Part shown: positions 1 to 8,759 of the stretch, in pieces
How the letters are laid out: each line of letters opens with the position of its first letter
Position numbering within the stretch: the stretch's first letter is position 1
From: Enterobacter sp. R1(2018)
GTDB taxonomy: Bacteria; Pseudomonadota; Gammaproteobacteria; Enterobacterales; Enterobacteriaceae
DNA length: 37,638 nt
Direction of reading: 5' to 3'
NCBI RefSeq assembly: GCF_003628475.1
Contig: NZ_RCAA01000006.1
Coordinates: 104,341-141,978, forward strand
Made by a program: the position numbers and the translations under genes
The notes under the pieces: model-generated
What the model was told of the DNA's origin: nothing
The model's database searches: none
What the model saw: only the letters and a program-made list of their open reading frames with translations

Positions 1-965
1 CCGCCGATATGATCGATGAAGCCACGCTACGGCTGGTGGCGGAGCAAAAAATACCGGTCAACGCAGGCTCGGTCGATATGCTGCAACAGCTCGGCGAGGT
101 TTCTGCCGGACATCGCGTCTGGCTGCGCGTAAACCCGGGCTTTGGGCACGGCCACAGCCAGAAAACCAATACCGGCGGCGAAAACAGCAAGCACGGCATA
201 TGGCATGCAGATCTGCCGCAGGCGCTGGAGGTGATTCAGCGCTATAAGCTGCATCTGGTCGGCATTCATATGCATATCGGCTCGGGCGTGGACTACGGCC
301 ATCTGGAACGGGTATGCGGGGCGATGGTGCAGCAGGTTATCGACTTCGGTCAGGATCTGGAGGCGATTTCCGCAGGCGGCGGTTTATCTATTCCTTATCG
401 TGAAGGCGAAGAGGCTATCGATACCGGCCACTATTTCGGCCTGTGGAGCGCGGCGCGCGATAAAATCGCCCGTAGTCTTGGCCATGAGGTCAAACTTGAG
501 ATTGAGCCAGGGCGTTTCCTGGTGGCGGAAGCCGGGGTGCTGGTAGCCCAGGTGCGTTGCGTAAAAGAGATGGGATCGCGCCATTTCGTACTGATTGACG
601 CAGGCTTTAACGATCTGATGCGTCCGTCCATGTACGGCAGCTATCACCATATTTCAGCTCTGGCCCGCGACGGGCGCGACCTGTCCACGCAGCCGCTGCT
701 GGAAACCGTGGTTGCCGGACCGCTGTGCGAATCAGGCGACGTCTTTACCCAGCAGGAAGGTGGCAAAGTGGAAACCCGCGCGCTGCCGCCGGTTAAGGTT
801 GGGGACTACCTGGTGCTGCACGATACGGGTGCCTACGGCGCGTCTATGTCATCTAATTACAATAGCCGCCCGCTGCTACCGGAAGTGCTGTTTGATAACG
901 GAGCCGCACGTTTGATTCGCCGCCGTCAGACTATGCAAGAGCTGCTGGCGCTGGAATTATTTTGA
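1..965 (+). CDS. lysA: Diaminopimelate decarboxylase LysA, 3' part
   Basis: Catalyses the last step of lysine synthesis, decarboxylation of meso-diaminopimelate to L-lysine, as a cytoplasmic PLP enzyme. The window cuts the gene: the frame is open from base 3 (A-D-M-I-D-E-A-T), so the ATG at base 9 is internal and about 100 N-terminal residues, including the PLP lysine, lie outside. Visible family segments are HMHIGSG, the glycine-rich AGGGLS, EPGRFLVA, AGPLCESGDVF (catalytic Cys region) and HDTGAYGASMSSNYNSRP. The C-terminus LLALELF matches the E. coli end closely. The TGA at 963-965 lies beyond the stop of the convergent LacI-family gene (957-959), so the two genes overlap by 9 bases tail to tail. 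The usual divergent activator gene lysR would be outside the window. Confidence 0.97.
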   Translation, partial: ADMIDEATLRLVAEQKIPVNAGSVDMLQQLGEVSAGHRVWLRVNPGFGHGHSQKTNTGGENSKHGIWHADLPQALEVIQRYKLHLVGIHMHIGSGVDYGHLERVCGAMVQQVIDFGQDLEAISAGGGLSIPYREGEEAIDTGHYFGLWSAARDKIARSLGHEVKLEIEPGRFLVAEAGVLVAQVRCVKEMGSRHFVLIDAGFNDLMRPSMYGSYHHISALARDGRDLSTQPLLETVVAGPLCESGDVFTQQEGGKVETRALPPVKVGDYLVLHDTGAYGASMSSNYNSRPLLPEVLFDNGAARLIRRRQTMQELLALELF

Positions 966-1988
966 GGATTTGCGCCCGCGCTGAAAGTAGGGGCCGTGCG
1001 CGACGGATTCACGCAGCACCAGCGTGCCGACAAACGGCGGGATCGGCTGCAGGTCTTCGCCGTTAGCCAGCTTGATCGCCTGGTCGATAGCGGTGGTTAT
1101 CATGTTATCGATCGGCAGATAGACGGTGGAGAGCGCAGGCTGCAGCCACTGCGCGCTGGGCGCATCGTCAAAGCCGAACAGCGATATATCCTGCGGAATA
1201 CGCATGCCCGCCTGGTGCAGCGCTTTCGAGGCGCCGAGAGCCATATCGTCGTTGCAGGCAAACAGCGCCGTAAAGGAGACCTGGCTTTCCAGCAGCTCCT
1301 GGCACAGCTGGTGCCCCACGGTCATGGTGGAGTCGCCGTTTTTCACCCGCTCTTCGGTAAAGCGAATGCCGTGTTTTTGCAAAGCCTTACGGTAGCCCAT
1401 CAAGCGGGCCTGGCCGGTCGGGGTAGAGATAGGCACGGTGATGCAGGCGATTTCGCGATGGCCCTGCTGAATCAAATATTCCGTCGCCTGAAAAGCCGCG
1501 TCCTGCTGTTCGAAGAACACGCAGCGTTCCCGCGCCTGGGTGACATCGCGGTTAATCACCACCAGCGGCACGCGGATTGAACTCATCAGCGAGATTAGCG
1601 CCCGCTCGGACATAAAGCGGGTATAGAGGACAATGGCGTCGCAGTGCCTGTCGACCAGCATTTGCACCGCATCCAGCTCTTTTTGCGGCGTATCGTGCCC
1701 GTCGGTGACTATCAGCTGTTTGCCATGAACTTCGGTCTGGCGGGATGCCTGTTGCAGCAGGCGACCGAAGTAAAAACCGTCAAAGGTTGATACCACCAGT
1801 CCCACGCTGTTGCTGCTGCGGTTGGCAAGGGAGCGCGCCAAAAAATTAGGGCGATACCCTAACTCTTCCATCGCTTTAAAGACCTGTTTGCGGGTGCTTT
1901 CTTTCACCTGCCCGGTGCCGTTCAACACGCGAGATACCGTTGCTTTCGAAACACCTGCGCGTAGCGAGACGTCCAGCATTGTTACCAT
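957..1988 (-). CDS. LacI/GalR-family transcriptional regulator, effector unknown
   Basis: 343 aa. The N-terminal helix-turn-helix (MVTMLDVSLRAGVSKATVSRVLNG) is followed by the hinge (RPNFLARSLA) and a periplasmic-binding-protein-like effector domain (LVVSTFDGFYFGRLL, CNDDMALGASKALHQ, ISLFGFDD). The frame stays open to 2075, but I chose the ATG at 1986-1988 because it opens the conserved LacI N-terminus and has an AGGA about eight bases upstream. It resembles GalR and AscG but is clearly neither: the recognition helix has K-A where GalR has V-A, so the operator should differ. E. coli K-12 has no gene here between galR and lysA. A sugar effector is inferred from the family only. A promoter (TTGTCT, 16 bp, TATGAC; 2096-2123) precedes it. 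Confidence 0.85.
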   Translation of the reverse strand: MVTMLDVSLRAGVSKATVSRVLNGTGQVKESTRKQVFKAMEELGYRPNFLARSLANRSSNSVGLVVSTFDGFYFGRLLQQASRQTEVHGKQLIVTDGHDTPQKELDAVQMLVDRHCDAIVLYTRFMSERALISLMSSIRVPLVVINRDVTQARERCVFFEQQDAAFQATEYLIQQGHREIACITVPISTPTGQARLMGYRKALQKHGIRFTEERVKNGDSTMTVGHQLCQELLESQVSFTALFACNDDMALGASKALHQAGMRIPQDISLFGFDDAPSAQWLQPALSTVYLPIDNMITTAIDQAIKLANGEDLQPIPPFVGTLVLRESVAHGPYFQRGRKSSK

Positions 1989-2095
1989 CGATTCATTCCT
2001 GATTAAGACTTCCGTCGCGATGCCGCAGTTTTCACCGCAGTCTATCACAGGTGCCGGAAGGGTAAGATCGGGCATACCGCTTCGCCATGCAAATT

Positions 2096-2139
2096 GTCAT
2101 ACGAGGATCACGCTTTTAGACAATGCCGTCGATCGGCAT
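2096..2139 (-). promoter_or_regulatory. Candidate promoter and inverted repeat upstream of the unassigned LacI-family gene
   Basis: On the minus strand a -35 TTGTCT (2118-2123) and a -10 TATGAC (2096-2101) are separated by 16 bases. Touching the -35 on its upstream side is a 17-bp inverted repeat, ATGCCG-N5-CGGCAT (2123-2139). The repeat could be the regulator's own operator or another protein's site. It has no T-run, so it is not a terminator of galR. Activity is inferred from sequence only. Confidence 0.4.
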
Positions 2140-2210
2140 GGCGATCCGGCTGGACGACGAAAAGGCTAAAGCTGGGATGCATCCGCCTTTTTGCATCAAT
2201 ACAAGAGTGT

Positions 2211-3219
2211 TTACTCGCCGCTTCGTGCAATCACCGAATGGCGGCGAACAAGCGTAGGGCTAAAAAGATGCGTAGTTTCCGGCAGCGGGCGGTTTTCCGC
2301 CAGCGCCATCGCCAGTTCAGCGGCCTGCGTCGCCATGGTGACAACCGGGTAGCGAACGGTGGTAAGGCGCGGGCGCACATAGCGTGAAATCAGCACGTCA
2401 TCAAAGCCAATCAGCGAGATCTCTTTCGGCACGTCAATCCCGTTGTCGTTCAGCACGCCCATCGCCCCGGCGGCCATTGAGTCGTTGTAACAGGCGACGG
2501 CGGAAAAATGCTTGCCGCGGCCGAGCAGCTCGGTCATCGCCTGCTCACCGCCGCTTTCATCCGGCTCGCCGAAGGTCACCAGACGATCGTTAATCGGGAT
2601 TCCGTGCTCTTTCAGCGCGTCGTAATAGCCCTGCAGTCGATCTTCGGCATCCGAAATGGCGTGGTTTGAACACAGGTAGCCGATTTTTGTATGGCCCTGC
2701 TGAATTAAATGGCGGGTGGCAAGCCAGGCGCCGTAACGATCGTCCAGCGGCCACGCAGCGCGGCTCAAAACCGGGCAGGATACGGTTGATAAGTACCATG
2801 CCCGGCATCTGCTTCATTAAAGAAATAAGCTCGGCGTCAGGGATCTTTTTGGCATGTACGACCAGCGCGGCGCAGCGGTGGCGGATTAATTGCTCAATGG
2901 CCTGACGCTCTTTTTGTTCGTTGTGATAACCATTGCCAATCAGCAGAAAGTTGCCGGTGCGATAGGCTACCTGCTCCACGGCCTTCACCATCGCGCCAAA
3001 GAAAGGATCCGAGACATCGCCGACTATCAGGCCGATAGTTTCCGTAGTTTGCTGGGCCAGCGCGCGGGCATTGGCGTTTGGATGATAGTTAAGTTCTTCC
3101 ATCGCGCTGGTCACGGCCTGGCGCGATGCGTCGCTTGCTTTCGGCGAATCATTAATCACGCGGGATACCGTGGCGACAGAAACCCCTGCAAGCCGTGCTA
3201 CATCCTTAATTGTCGCCAT
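2211..3219 (-). pseudogene. galR: Galactose repressor GalR, reading frame broken by one extra base
   Basis: GalR represses the galactose operon and transport genes; galactose relieves it. The N-terminal part (ATG 3217-3219, [22 protein letters not shown] to GFEPRCVA) and the C-terminal part ([14 protein letters not shown] to SPTLVRRHSV) both match E. coli GalR closely, but they lie in different frames. The first frame runs out of phase and stops at 2590. The second is in phase from LDDRYG, at about 2747, to TAA at 2211. On the minus strand the junction reads GTG GCC G CTG GAC: one surplus base at about 2748-2751. Without it the gene would encode about 335 aa, against 343 in E. coli. The N-terminal piece keeps the DNA-binding domain but loses most of the effector domain. 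This is either a real recent mutation or a sequencing error; everything else in the gene looks intact. Confidence 0.88.
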
Positions 3220-3235
3220 CAGTTAATTTCCCGTT

Positions 3236-3251
3236 GGGTAATCGTTTACAC
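3236..3251 (-). promoter_or_regulatory. GalR-type operator upstream of galR
   Basis: The minus strand reads GTGTAAACGATTACCC, a 16-bp site whose first twelve bases equal those of the E. coli gal external operator as I remember it (GTGTAAACGATTCCAC). It lies 17-32 bases upstream of the galR ATG, as expected for autoregulation. GalR and its paralogue GalS bind nearly the same sequence, so either could act here. Confidence 0.65.
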
Positions 3252-3339
3252 AGGCTTAAGTGTTACGGAAAAACCGCGCCACTTCAAGGGCGCAACCATT
3301 GCAGCGCTCGCAAAGCTGATGAAAATACGCCGCCGCTTT

Positions 3340-3354
3340 GTGTAATCGTTACAC
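3340..3354 (-). promoter_or_regulatory. Second GalR-like operator, one base short
   Basis: The minus strand reads GTGTAACGATTACAC. This is a perfect GalR-type palindrome except that the normal 16-bp form (GTGTAAACGATTACAC) lacks one A. Its centre is about 104 bp from the first operator, close to the roughly 113-bp spacing of the two gal operators that GalR loops in E. coli. Whether the short form still binds is unknown. Confidence 0.45.
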
Positions 3355-3505
3355 GCGCTTTCTCAGGGAAAACCAGACGCAGCGGCAGAATCCGGCATGT
3401 TACGGATTTTTAATAATTTCCGGAAAAATTTTTGCTTACAGTTTGCAGTGCGCTGTTGCGATTTCGCCGTGGCGCAGGCCGTTAAGCCGCTGCTACATTT
3501 GATAT

Positions 3506-3589
3506 CCCAGAGGTATTGATAGGTGGCGTCGGCGCCTGATGCTGACCACAGAAATTACACCAGCCTGCGCGGATGCGCAGGTTTTTTTT
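3506..3589 (+). ncRNA. omrB: Small regulatory RNA OmrB
   Basis: 84 nt. It starts with the conserved CCCAGAGGTATTGATAGGTG, the 5' seed that pairs with outer-membrane receptor and regulator mRNAs (such as cirA, fepA, ompT, csgD, ompR) in E. coli. It ends with the terminator hairpin CCTGCGCGGATGCGCAGG and eight T. The tail GAAATTACACCAGCCTGCGC identifies it as OmrB rather than OmrA. The middle (about 3526-3553) differs from E. coli. A -10 TACATT (3494-3499) lies six bases before the start with no good -35, which fits a promoter needing an activator; OmpR drives it in E. coli. It sits next to its twin OmrA between galR and aas, as in E. coli. Confidence 0.9.
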
Positions 3590-3706
3590 GTCTGATAAAC
3601 GCGACCTGTAACAAGAAGCGAGATTTTAAACACCTGGTTGCACTTCGGCTCATTCCTTTGCTTTTTCCCGCTGGTTAGCCTGCATCTCCTGCGCCACAAT
3701 TCAGAT

Positions 3707-3795
3707 CCCAGAGGTATTGATTGGTGAGAATTCTTCGTACGCTGTGTGTACAATTCTTCTTGCACCGACCTGCGCAGATGCGCAGGTTTTTTTTT
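3707..3795 (+). ncRNA. omrA: Small regulatory RNA OmrA
   Basis: 89 nt. It has the same 5' seed as OmrB (CCCAGAGGTATTGATTGGTG), a diverged middle, and the end CTTGCACCGACCTGCGCAGATGCGCAGG split across the terminator stem with nine T. GATTGGTGAGA and TTCTTGCACC mark it as OmrA. The -10 CACAAT (3695-3700) is placed as in OmrB and again lacks a good -35. The central hairpin differs from E. coli (AGAATT can pair with AATTCT, flanking GTAC blocks) but can still fold. It acts with Hfq on outer-membrane gene mRNAs under OmpR control, by analogy with E. coli. The copies start 201 bp apart, a tandem duplication conserved among enterobacteria. Confidence 0.9.
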
Positions 3796-3899
3796 GCTTT
3801 TTCAGCCGTGCCCCCACTCTCGCGCCATCAGGGCGACTCGTGTAATCTGCAGCAACTACAATTAAGTCTTTGTACCGATTAACGACAAAGGGAGTTGAT

Positions 3900-6050
3900 A
3901 TGCTCTTAGGTTTCTTTCGCGCGCTATTTCGCATTCTTTTTCGGGTACGTTTGTCCGGCGATATCAGCGCACTCAATCTGCCGCGCGTGCTGATTGTTCC
4001 AAACCATGTCTCCTTTATTGACGGCATCCTGCTGGCGTTGTTTTTGCCGATACGCCCGGTTTTTGCCGTCTACTCCTCCATTAGCCAGCAGTGGTACATG
4101 CGCTGGCTGAAGCCCATCATTGATTTCGTGCCGGTTGACCCGACAAAGCCGATGTCGATTAAGCATCTGGTGCGTCTGGTGGAACAGGGGCGTCCGGTGG
4201 TTATCTTCCCGGAAGGGCGTATCTCGATTACCGGCTCGCTGATGAAAATCTACGAAGGCGCGGGCTTTGTCGCCGCTAAAGCTAACGCCACGGTGATCCC
4301 ACTGCGTATTAACGGCGCGGAGCTAACCTTTTTTAGCCGCCTGAAAGGGCTGGTGAAACAGCGCCTGTTTCCACGCATCAGCCTGCACATTCTGCCGCCG
4401 ACTTCCGTTCCTATGCCGGATGCTCCGCGTGCCCGCGACCGTCGTAAAATGGCGGGGGAAATGCTGCATCAGATTATGATGGAAGCCGCTATGGCGGTGC
4501 GCCCGCGCGAAACCCTGTATGAGGCTTTGCTTTCCGCGCAATACCGCTACGGTTCGCGTAAAAACTGCATTGAAGACATAAATTTTAAGCCGGACACCTA
4601 CCGCTCCTTACTGACCAAAACGCTGTTTGTCGGCAGGATCCTCAACAAGTACAGCGAAGCGGGGGAAACCATCGGCCTGATGCTGCCGAACGCCGCAATC
4701 AGCGCGGCGGTGATCTTCGGCGCCTCTTCCCGGGGCCGCGTTCCGGCGATGATGAACTACACGGCGGGCGTAAAAGGGCTAACCAGCGCTATTACCGCCG
4801 CGCAAATCAAAACGGTATTTACCTCGCGCCAGTTCCTCGATAAAGGCAAGCTGTGGCACCTGCCGGAGCAGCTGACCCAGGTGCGTTGGGTCTTCCTGGA
4901 AGATCTTAAGGGCGATGTTACTCCCGCTGACAAACTGTGGATCTTCGCGCATCTTTTTGTACCGCATCTGGCGCAGGTCAAACAGATGCCGGAAGATGCC
5001 GCGATGGTGCTGTTTACCTCCGGCTCCGAGGGCAATCCTAAAGGGGTAGTGCATAGCCATAAAAGCCTGCTGGCAAACGTTGAGCAGATCCGCACTATTG
5101 CGGACTTTACCGCCAACGACCGCTTTATGTCGGCGCTGCCGCTTTTCCACTCCTTCGGCCTGACCGTCGGCCTGTTTACGCCGCTGCTGACCGGGGCGGA
5201 GGTGTTCCTTTACCCAAGCCCGCTGCATTACCGCGTGGTGCCTGAGCTGGTTTACGACCGTAACTGTACGGTGCTGTTCGGCACTTCGACGTTCCTTGGT
5301 AACTATGCGCTTTTCGCCAATCCTTATGATTTCTTCCGCCTGCGTTATGTTGTTGCAGGCGCCGAAAAACTCCAGGAGAGCACGAAGCAGCTCTGGCAGG
5401 ATAAGTTCGGCCTGCGCATTCTTGAGGGCTATGGCGTGACCGAGTGCGCGCCGGTTGTCTCCATTAACGTTCCCATGGCCGCAAGGCCCGGCACCGTCGG
5501 GCGCATTCTGCCGGCAATGGACGCCCGCCTGGTAGCGGTTCCCGGCATTGAAGAGGGCGGGCGGCTGCAGCTTAAAGGGCCGAACATTATGAACGGCTAT
5601 CTGCGCGTGGAAAATCCGGGCGTGCTGGAAGAGCCGACGGCGGAAAACGCGCAGGGCGAAATGGAAAAAGGCTGGTATGACACCGGTGATATCGTGAAAT
5701 TTGACGAACAGGGATTCTGCATTATTCAGGGGCGCGCTAAACGCTTTGCCAAGATTGCGGGCGAGATGATATCGCTGGAAATGGTCGAGCAGCTGGCGCT
5801 GGGCGTTTCGCCGGATAAACTGCATGCGACCGTTATTAAGAACGATGCAGCAAAAGGCGAGGCGCTGGTGATGTTCACTACCGACAGCGAGCTGAACCGC
5901 GAAAAATTAATGCGCTACGCCCGTGAACACGGCGTGCCGGAGCTGGCCGTACCGCGCGATATTCGCTTCCTTAAGCAGCTGCCGGTATTGGGCAGCGGTA
6001 AGCCGGACTTCGTTACCCTGAAGGCGCAGATGGAGGCTGAGGATGCGTGA
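3900..6050 (+). CDS. aas: Bifunctional 2-acylglycerophosphoethanolamine acyltransferase / acyl-ACP synthetase Aas
   Basis: 716 aa inner-membrane enzyme that re-acylates lysophosphatidylethanolamine, loading fatty acids on bound acyl carrier protein with ATP. The N-terminal acyltransferase has the NHVSFIDG motif (His36, Asp41) and FPEGR. The C-terminal two thirds is an AMP-binding ligase with [33 protein letters not shown] and GSGKPDF motifs. I chose the ATG at 3900, ten codons inside the longest frame, because it matches the E. coli N-terminus (MLFSFFRNL) and follows GGGAG. The E. coli protein is 719 aa. The last eight bases overlap lplT, so the two are translated together; LplT supplies the lysophospholipid that Aas repairs. 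Confidence 0.97.
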   Translation: MLLGFFRALFRILFRVRLSGDISALNLPRVLIVPNHVSFIDGILLALFLPIRPVFAVYSSISQQWYMRWLKPIIDFVPVDPTKPMSIKHLVRLVEQGRPVVIFPEGRISITGSLMKIYEGAGFVAAKANATVIPLRINGAELTFFSRLKGLVKQRLFPRISLHILPPTSVPMPDAPRARDRRKMAGEMLHQIMMEAAMAVRPRETLYEALLSAQYRYGSRKNCIEDINFKPDTYRSLLTKTLFVGRILNKYSEAGETIGLMLPNAAISAAVIFGASSRGRVPAMMNYTAGVKGLTSAITAAQIKTVFTSRQFLDKGKLWHLPEQLTQVRWVFLEDLKGDVTPADKLWIFAHLFVPHLAQVKQMPEDAAMVLFTSGSEGNPKGVVHSHKSLLANVEQIRTIADFTANDRFMSALPLFHSFGLTVGLFTPLLTGAEVFLYPSPLHYRVVPELVYDRNCTVLFGTSTFLGNYALFANPYDFFRLRYVVAGAEKLQESTKQLWQDKFGLRILEGYGVTECAPVVSINVPMAARPGTVGRILPAMDARLVAVPGIEEGGRLQLKGPNIMNGYLRVENPGVLEEPTAENAQGEMEKGWYDTGDIVKFDEQGFCIIQGRAKRFAKIAGEMISLEMVEQLALGVSPDKLHATVIKNDAAKGEALVMFTTDSELNREKLMRYAREHGVPELAVPRDIRFLKQLPVLGSGKPDFVTLKAQMEAEDA

Positions 6051-7239
6051 GAACGCGCTAAGCGATATCTCCCTTTGGTCAAAAGGGATGAAGGCGGTCA
6101 CGGCGGCGCAGTTCCTGTCCGCCTTTGGCGATAACGCTTTACTCTTTGCCACGCTTGCGGTCCTCAAGCAGCGATTTTATCCCGACTGGAGCCAGCCGGT
6201 GCTGCAAATGGTTTTCGTTGGCGCCTATATTCTTTTTGCTCCGTTCGTTGGGCAAATTGCGGACAGCTTCGCCAAAGGGCGGGTGATGATGTTGGCTAAT
6301 AGCCTGAAGCTGGTGGGCGCCGGGATGATTTGCCTGGGGCTGAACCCTTTTGTGGGCTATACGCTGGTGGGAATAGGGGCGGCGGCCTACTCGCCGGCGA
6401 AATACGGCATTCTTGGGGAATTAACCACCGGCGATCGTCTGGTAAAAGCCAACGGCATTATGGAGTCCTCAACCATTGCCGCGATTTTACTGGGCTCCAT
6501 GGCCGGCGGCGTGCTGGCCGACTGGCATATTCTGGCGGCGCTGGGTATTTGCGTGCTGGTTTATGCGGGAGCGGTGGCCGCCAACCTTTTCATTCCGAAA
6601 CTTCCCCCGGCCCGTCCGGGACAGTCATGGCGCTTTACGCCGATGACGCGCAGCTTCTTTACCGCCTGCCGCACGCTGTGGCGCAACGGTGAAACGCGTT
6701 TCTCCCTCGTCGGCACCAGCTTGTTCTGGGGCGCGGGCGTGACGCTGCGTTTTCTGCTGGTGCTGTGGGTGCCCGTTGCGCTGGGAATAACCGATAACGC
6801 CACGCCGACCTACCTCAATGCGATGGTTGCGGTAGGCATTGTGGCAGGAGCGGGCGCCGCGGCGAAGCTGGTGACGCTTGAAACCGTGTCGCGCTGTATG
6901 CCCGCGGGGATTCTAATTGGCGTAGCCGTGTTGTTCTTCGCCATACAGCATGCGCTGCTGCCATCCTATGCTTTGCTGCTGCTGATTGGCGTGCTGGGCG
7001 GTTTCTTCGTCGTGCCGCTCAACGCGCTGCTGCAGGAGCGCGGAAAGCGCACCGTGGGAGCAGGCAACGCGATTGCGGTGCAGAACCTCGGCGAGAATAC
7101 CGCGATGCTGCTGATGCTCGGGCTGTATTCGCTGGCGGTGAAAACCGGCGTGCCGATTGTCGGCATCGGCATCGGCTTTGGCGTCGTGTTTGCGCTGGCC
7201 ATCAGCGCGCTGTGGGTCTGGCAGATACGGCAGAAGTGA
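6043..7239 (+). CDS. lplT: Lysophospholipid transporter LplT
   Basis: 398 aa major-facilitator protein of the inner membrane that flips lysophospholipids to the cytoplasmic face for Aas (E. coli 397 aa). It shows about twelve hydrophobic segments and well-conserved stretches: [74 protein letters not shown] and [11 protein letters not shown]. The ATG at 6043 lies inside the 3' end of aas (the frames overlap 6043-6050), with GGCTGAGG upstream as ribosome site. A strong terminator follows immediately. Confidence 0.97.
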   Translation: MRENALSDISLWSKGMKAVTAAQFLSAFGDNALLFATLAVLKQRFYPDWSQPVLQMVFVGAYILFAPFVGQIADSFAKGRVMMLANSLKLVGAGMICLGLNPFVGYTLVGIGAAAYSPAKYGILGELTTGDRLVKANGIMESSTIAAILLGSMAGGVLADWHILAALGICVLVYAGAVAANLFIPKLPPARPGQSWRFTPMTRSFFTACRTLWRNGETRFSLVGTSLFWGAGVTLRFLLVLWVPVALGITDNATPTYLNAMVAVGIVAGAGAAAKLVTLETVSRCMPAGILIGVAVLFFAIQHALLPSYALLLLIGVLGGFFVVPLNALLQERGKRTVGAGNAIAVQNLGENTAMLLMLGLYSLAVKTGVPIVGIGIGFGVVFALAISALWVWQIRQK

Positions 7240-7245
7240 AATATT

Positions 7246-7272
7246 CGCCCTCTCATATGAGAGGGCGTTTTT
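7246..7272 (+). terminator. Rho-independent terminator of aas-lplT
   Basis: A perfect 22-bp palindrome with arms CGCCCTCTCAT and ATGAGAGGGCG is followed by five T. It begins six bases after the lplT stop and lies just beyond the tas stop on the other strand. There the hairpin is followed only by AATAT, so it may serve tas weakly too. Confidence 0.88.
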
Positions 7273-7275
7273 ACT

Positions 7276-8316
7276 TTAAGGCGCAGGATAGGTATAAACG
7301 CGGTGCACCGCTTCGAGCGCTTCAATCACCTCTTCGCTTAATTCCAGATGCAGGCTCTCAAGGTTTGTTTTCAGCTGATCCAGCGTCGTTGCGCCCAGCA
7401 GCGTGCTGGCAACGAACGGCTGGCGGCGCACGAAGGCCAGCGCCATCTGCGCCGGATCCAGGCCGTGGCGTTTCGCCACCTCCACATAGGCGGCAACCGC
7501 GCGCTGGGTTTGCTCTCCGCTATAGCGGGTAAAGCGGCTAAACAGCGTATTACGCGCGCCGGCAGGTTTCGCGCCGTTCAGATATTTCCCCGTTAGCGTG
7601 CCGAAGGCGAGACAGGAATAGGCGAGCAGCTCAACGCCTTCGCGCTGGGTAATTTCCGCAAGGCCCACCTCAAAACTGCGGTTCACCAGGCTGTAGGGGT
7701 TCTGAATGGTGACGATGCGCGGCAAATCGTGCTTTTCCGCCAGCTGCAAGTAGCGCATCACGCCCCACGGCGTTTCATTGGATACGCCGATATAGCGAAT
7801 TTTCCCCGCGCGCTGAAACTCCGCCAGGGCTTCCAGCGTTTCCAGCAGCGTGACGGGAACCGCATTATCCGTCCAGGTGTAGCCCAGTTTGCCAAAGCAG
7901 TTGGTGGCGCGCTGCGGCCAGTGCACCTGATAAAGATCGAGGTAGTCGGTTTGCAGGCGCTTCAGGCTCGCATCCAGGGCGTCACGAATGTTTTTGCGAT
8001 CGAGAATCTGATTCGGCCGGATCCCCGCATCATTGTTGCGGCTTGGTCCGCTAACTTTAGACGCGATCACCAGCTTATCGCGGTTGCCGCGCAGCTTAAG
8101 CCAGTTGCCTACGTAGGTTTCGGTTAATCCCTGCGTTTCCGGACGCGGCGGCACCGGATACATTTCCGCGACGTCAATCAGGTTCACACCCTGGCTTATG
8201 GCGTAATCGAGTTGCTCATGTGCATCTGCTTCGCTGTTTTGCTCGCCAAACGTCATGGTTCCTAAGCCCAGCGTGCTTATTTCAAGAGAGCTGTGGGGGA
8301 TACGGTGATAATGCAT
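7276..8316 (-). CDS. tas: Aldo/keto reductase Tas
   Basis: 346 aa NADP(H)-dependent aldo/keto reductase. It was named because its overexpression suppresses a tyrosine auxotrophy in E. coli; the natural substrate is not settled. Motifs are STLGLGTMTFGEQ (N-terminal strand), NLIDVAEMYPVPPRPETQG (active-site Asp and Tyr), KLVIASKVSGPSRN (Lys), YLDLYQVHWPQR (His), and GATTLDQLKTNLESL near the end (cofactor). I chose the ATG at 8314-8316, 28 codons inside the open frame, because it aligns with E. coli MQYHRIPHSSLE and has AAGGA upstream. It is last in the minus-strand run mutH-ygdQ-ygdR-tas, but a 143-bp gap separates it from ygdR, so it may have its own promoter. Confidence 0.95.
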   Translation of the reverse strand: MHYHRIPHSSLEISTLGLGTMTFGEQNSEADAHEQLDYAISQGVNLIDVAEMYPVPPRPETQGLTETYVGNWLKLRGNRDKLVIASKVSGPSRNNDAGIRPNQILDRKNIRDALDASLKRLQTDYLDLYQVHWPQRATNCFGKLGYTWTDNAVPVTLLETLEALAEFQRAGKIRYIGVSNETPWGVMRYLQLAEKHDLPRIVTIQNPYSLVNRSFEVGLAEITQREGVELLAYSCLAFGTLTGKYLNGAKPAGARNTLFSRFTRYSGEQTQRAVAAYVEVAKRHGLDPAQMALAFVRRQPFVASTLLGATTLDQLKTNLESLHLELSEEVIEALEAVHRVYTYPAP

Positions 8317-8459
8317 AACCGGCTTCCTTATTCTTCTACCAGACCACATCAGGCAAGCGCCCGACAAAAAAGGACTATTAACATGGCAGAGGGGAAGCAA
8401 AAGCGAAAGAGGGGAGATAAGAAAAGTATTCAGGCCAGCGAGGCGCTGACCTTCAGAAT

Positions 8460-8678
8460 TTAGCGTTCAATAATTTGCGACACATCGTCACGATTGATCT
8501 GCATTTCGTTACCCTGCTGATCGCGGTAGCTCACCAGCCCGGTTTCATCGTCAATCTGCGGTTTGCCGTCGGTCAGGATCATGCGGCCATCTTTGGTTGC
8601 CATCACGTAGTCGCTGCTGCAGCCAGAAACTGCGCATGCCATACCGATAGCGGAAATTACAACTGCCCATTTTTTCAT
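8460..8678 (-). CDS. ygdR: Small DUF903-family lipoprotein YgdR
   Basis: 72 aa. The signal sequence [20 protein letters not shown] ends in a lipobox (AVSGC, Cys20). The mature part ([26 protein letters not shown] and onward) is the small SH3-like DUF903 domain. It belongs to the same family as ygdI at 36562 in this window. The function is unknown; a lipoprotein location in the envelope is inferred from the lipobox, and no Asp at +2 (it is Ser) suggests outer-membrane sorting. The gene lies 128 bp downstream of ygdQ, past its terminator, so it is probably transcribed separately. Confidence 0.93.
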   Translation of the reverse strand: MKKWAVVISAIGMACAVSGCSSDYVMATKDGRMILTDGKPQIDDETGLVSYRDQQGNEMQINRDDVSQIIER

Positions 8679-8759
8679 CGTTATTCGCCTCGTCAGGAAT
8701 GGAATGACCTACATAGTTTAGTAATAACTTTATAAAGACGAAGGGATAAGCAGGAAATT

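Noticed and set aside
996..1580. Long plus-strand open frame opposite the LacI-family gene
   Set aside because: It is a shadow of the conserved minus-strand regulator, with no family signature and no ribosome site of its own.
2175..2184. GGATGCATCC palindrome downstream of galR
   Set aside because: Ten bases, without T-run or partner; likely chance.
3490..4030. Minus-strand open frames across the OmrA/OmrB region with repeated KKTCASAQ
   Set aside because: The repeated peptide is the translated complement of the two sRNA terminators, not a protein repeat.
4779..5825. 348-codon minus-strand open frame within aas
   Set aside because: Composition is typical of an antisense shadow (rich in His, Arg, Gln); aas on the other strand is fully conserved.
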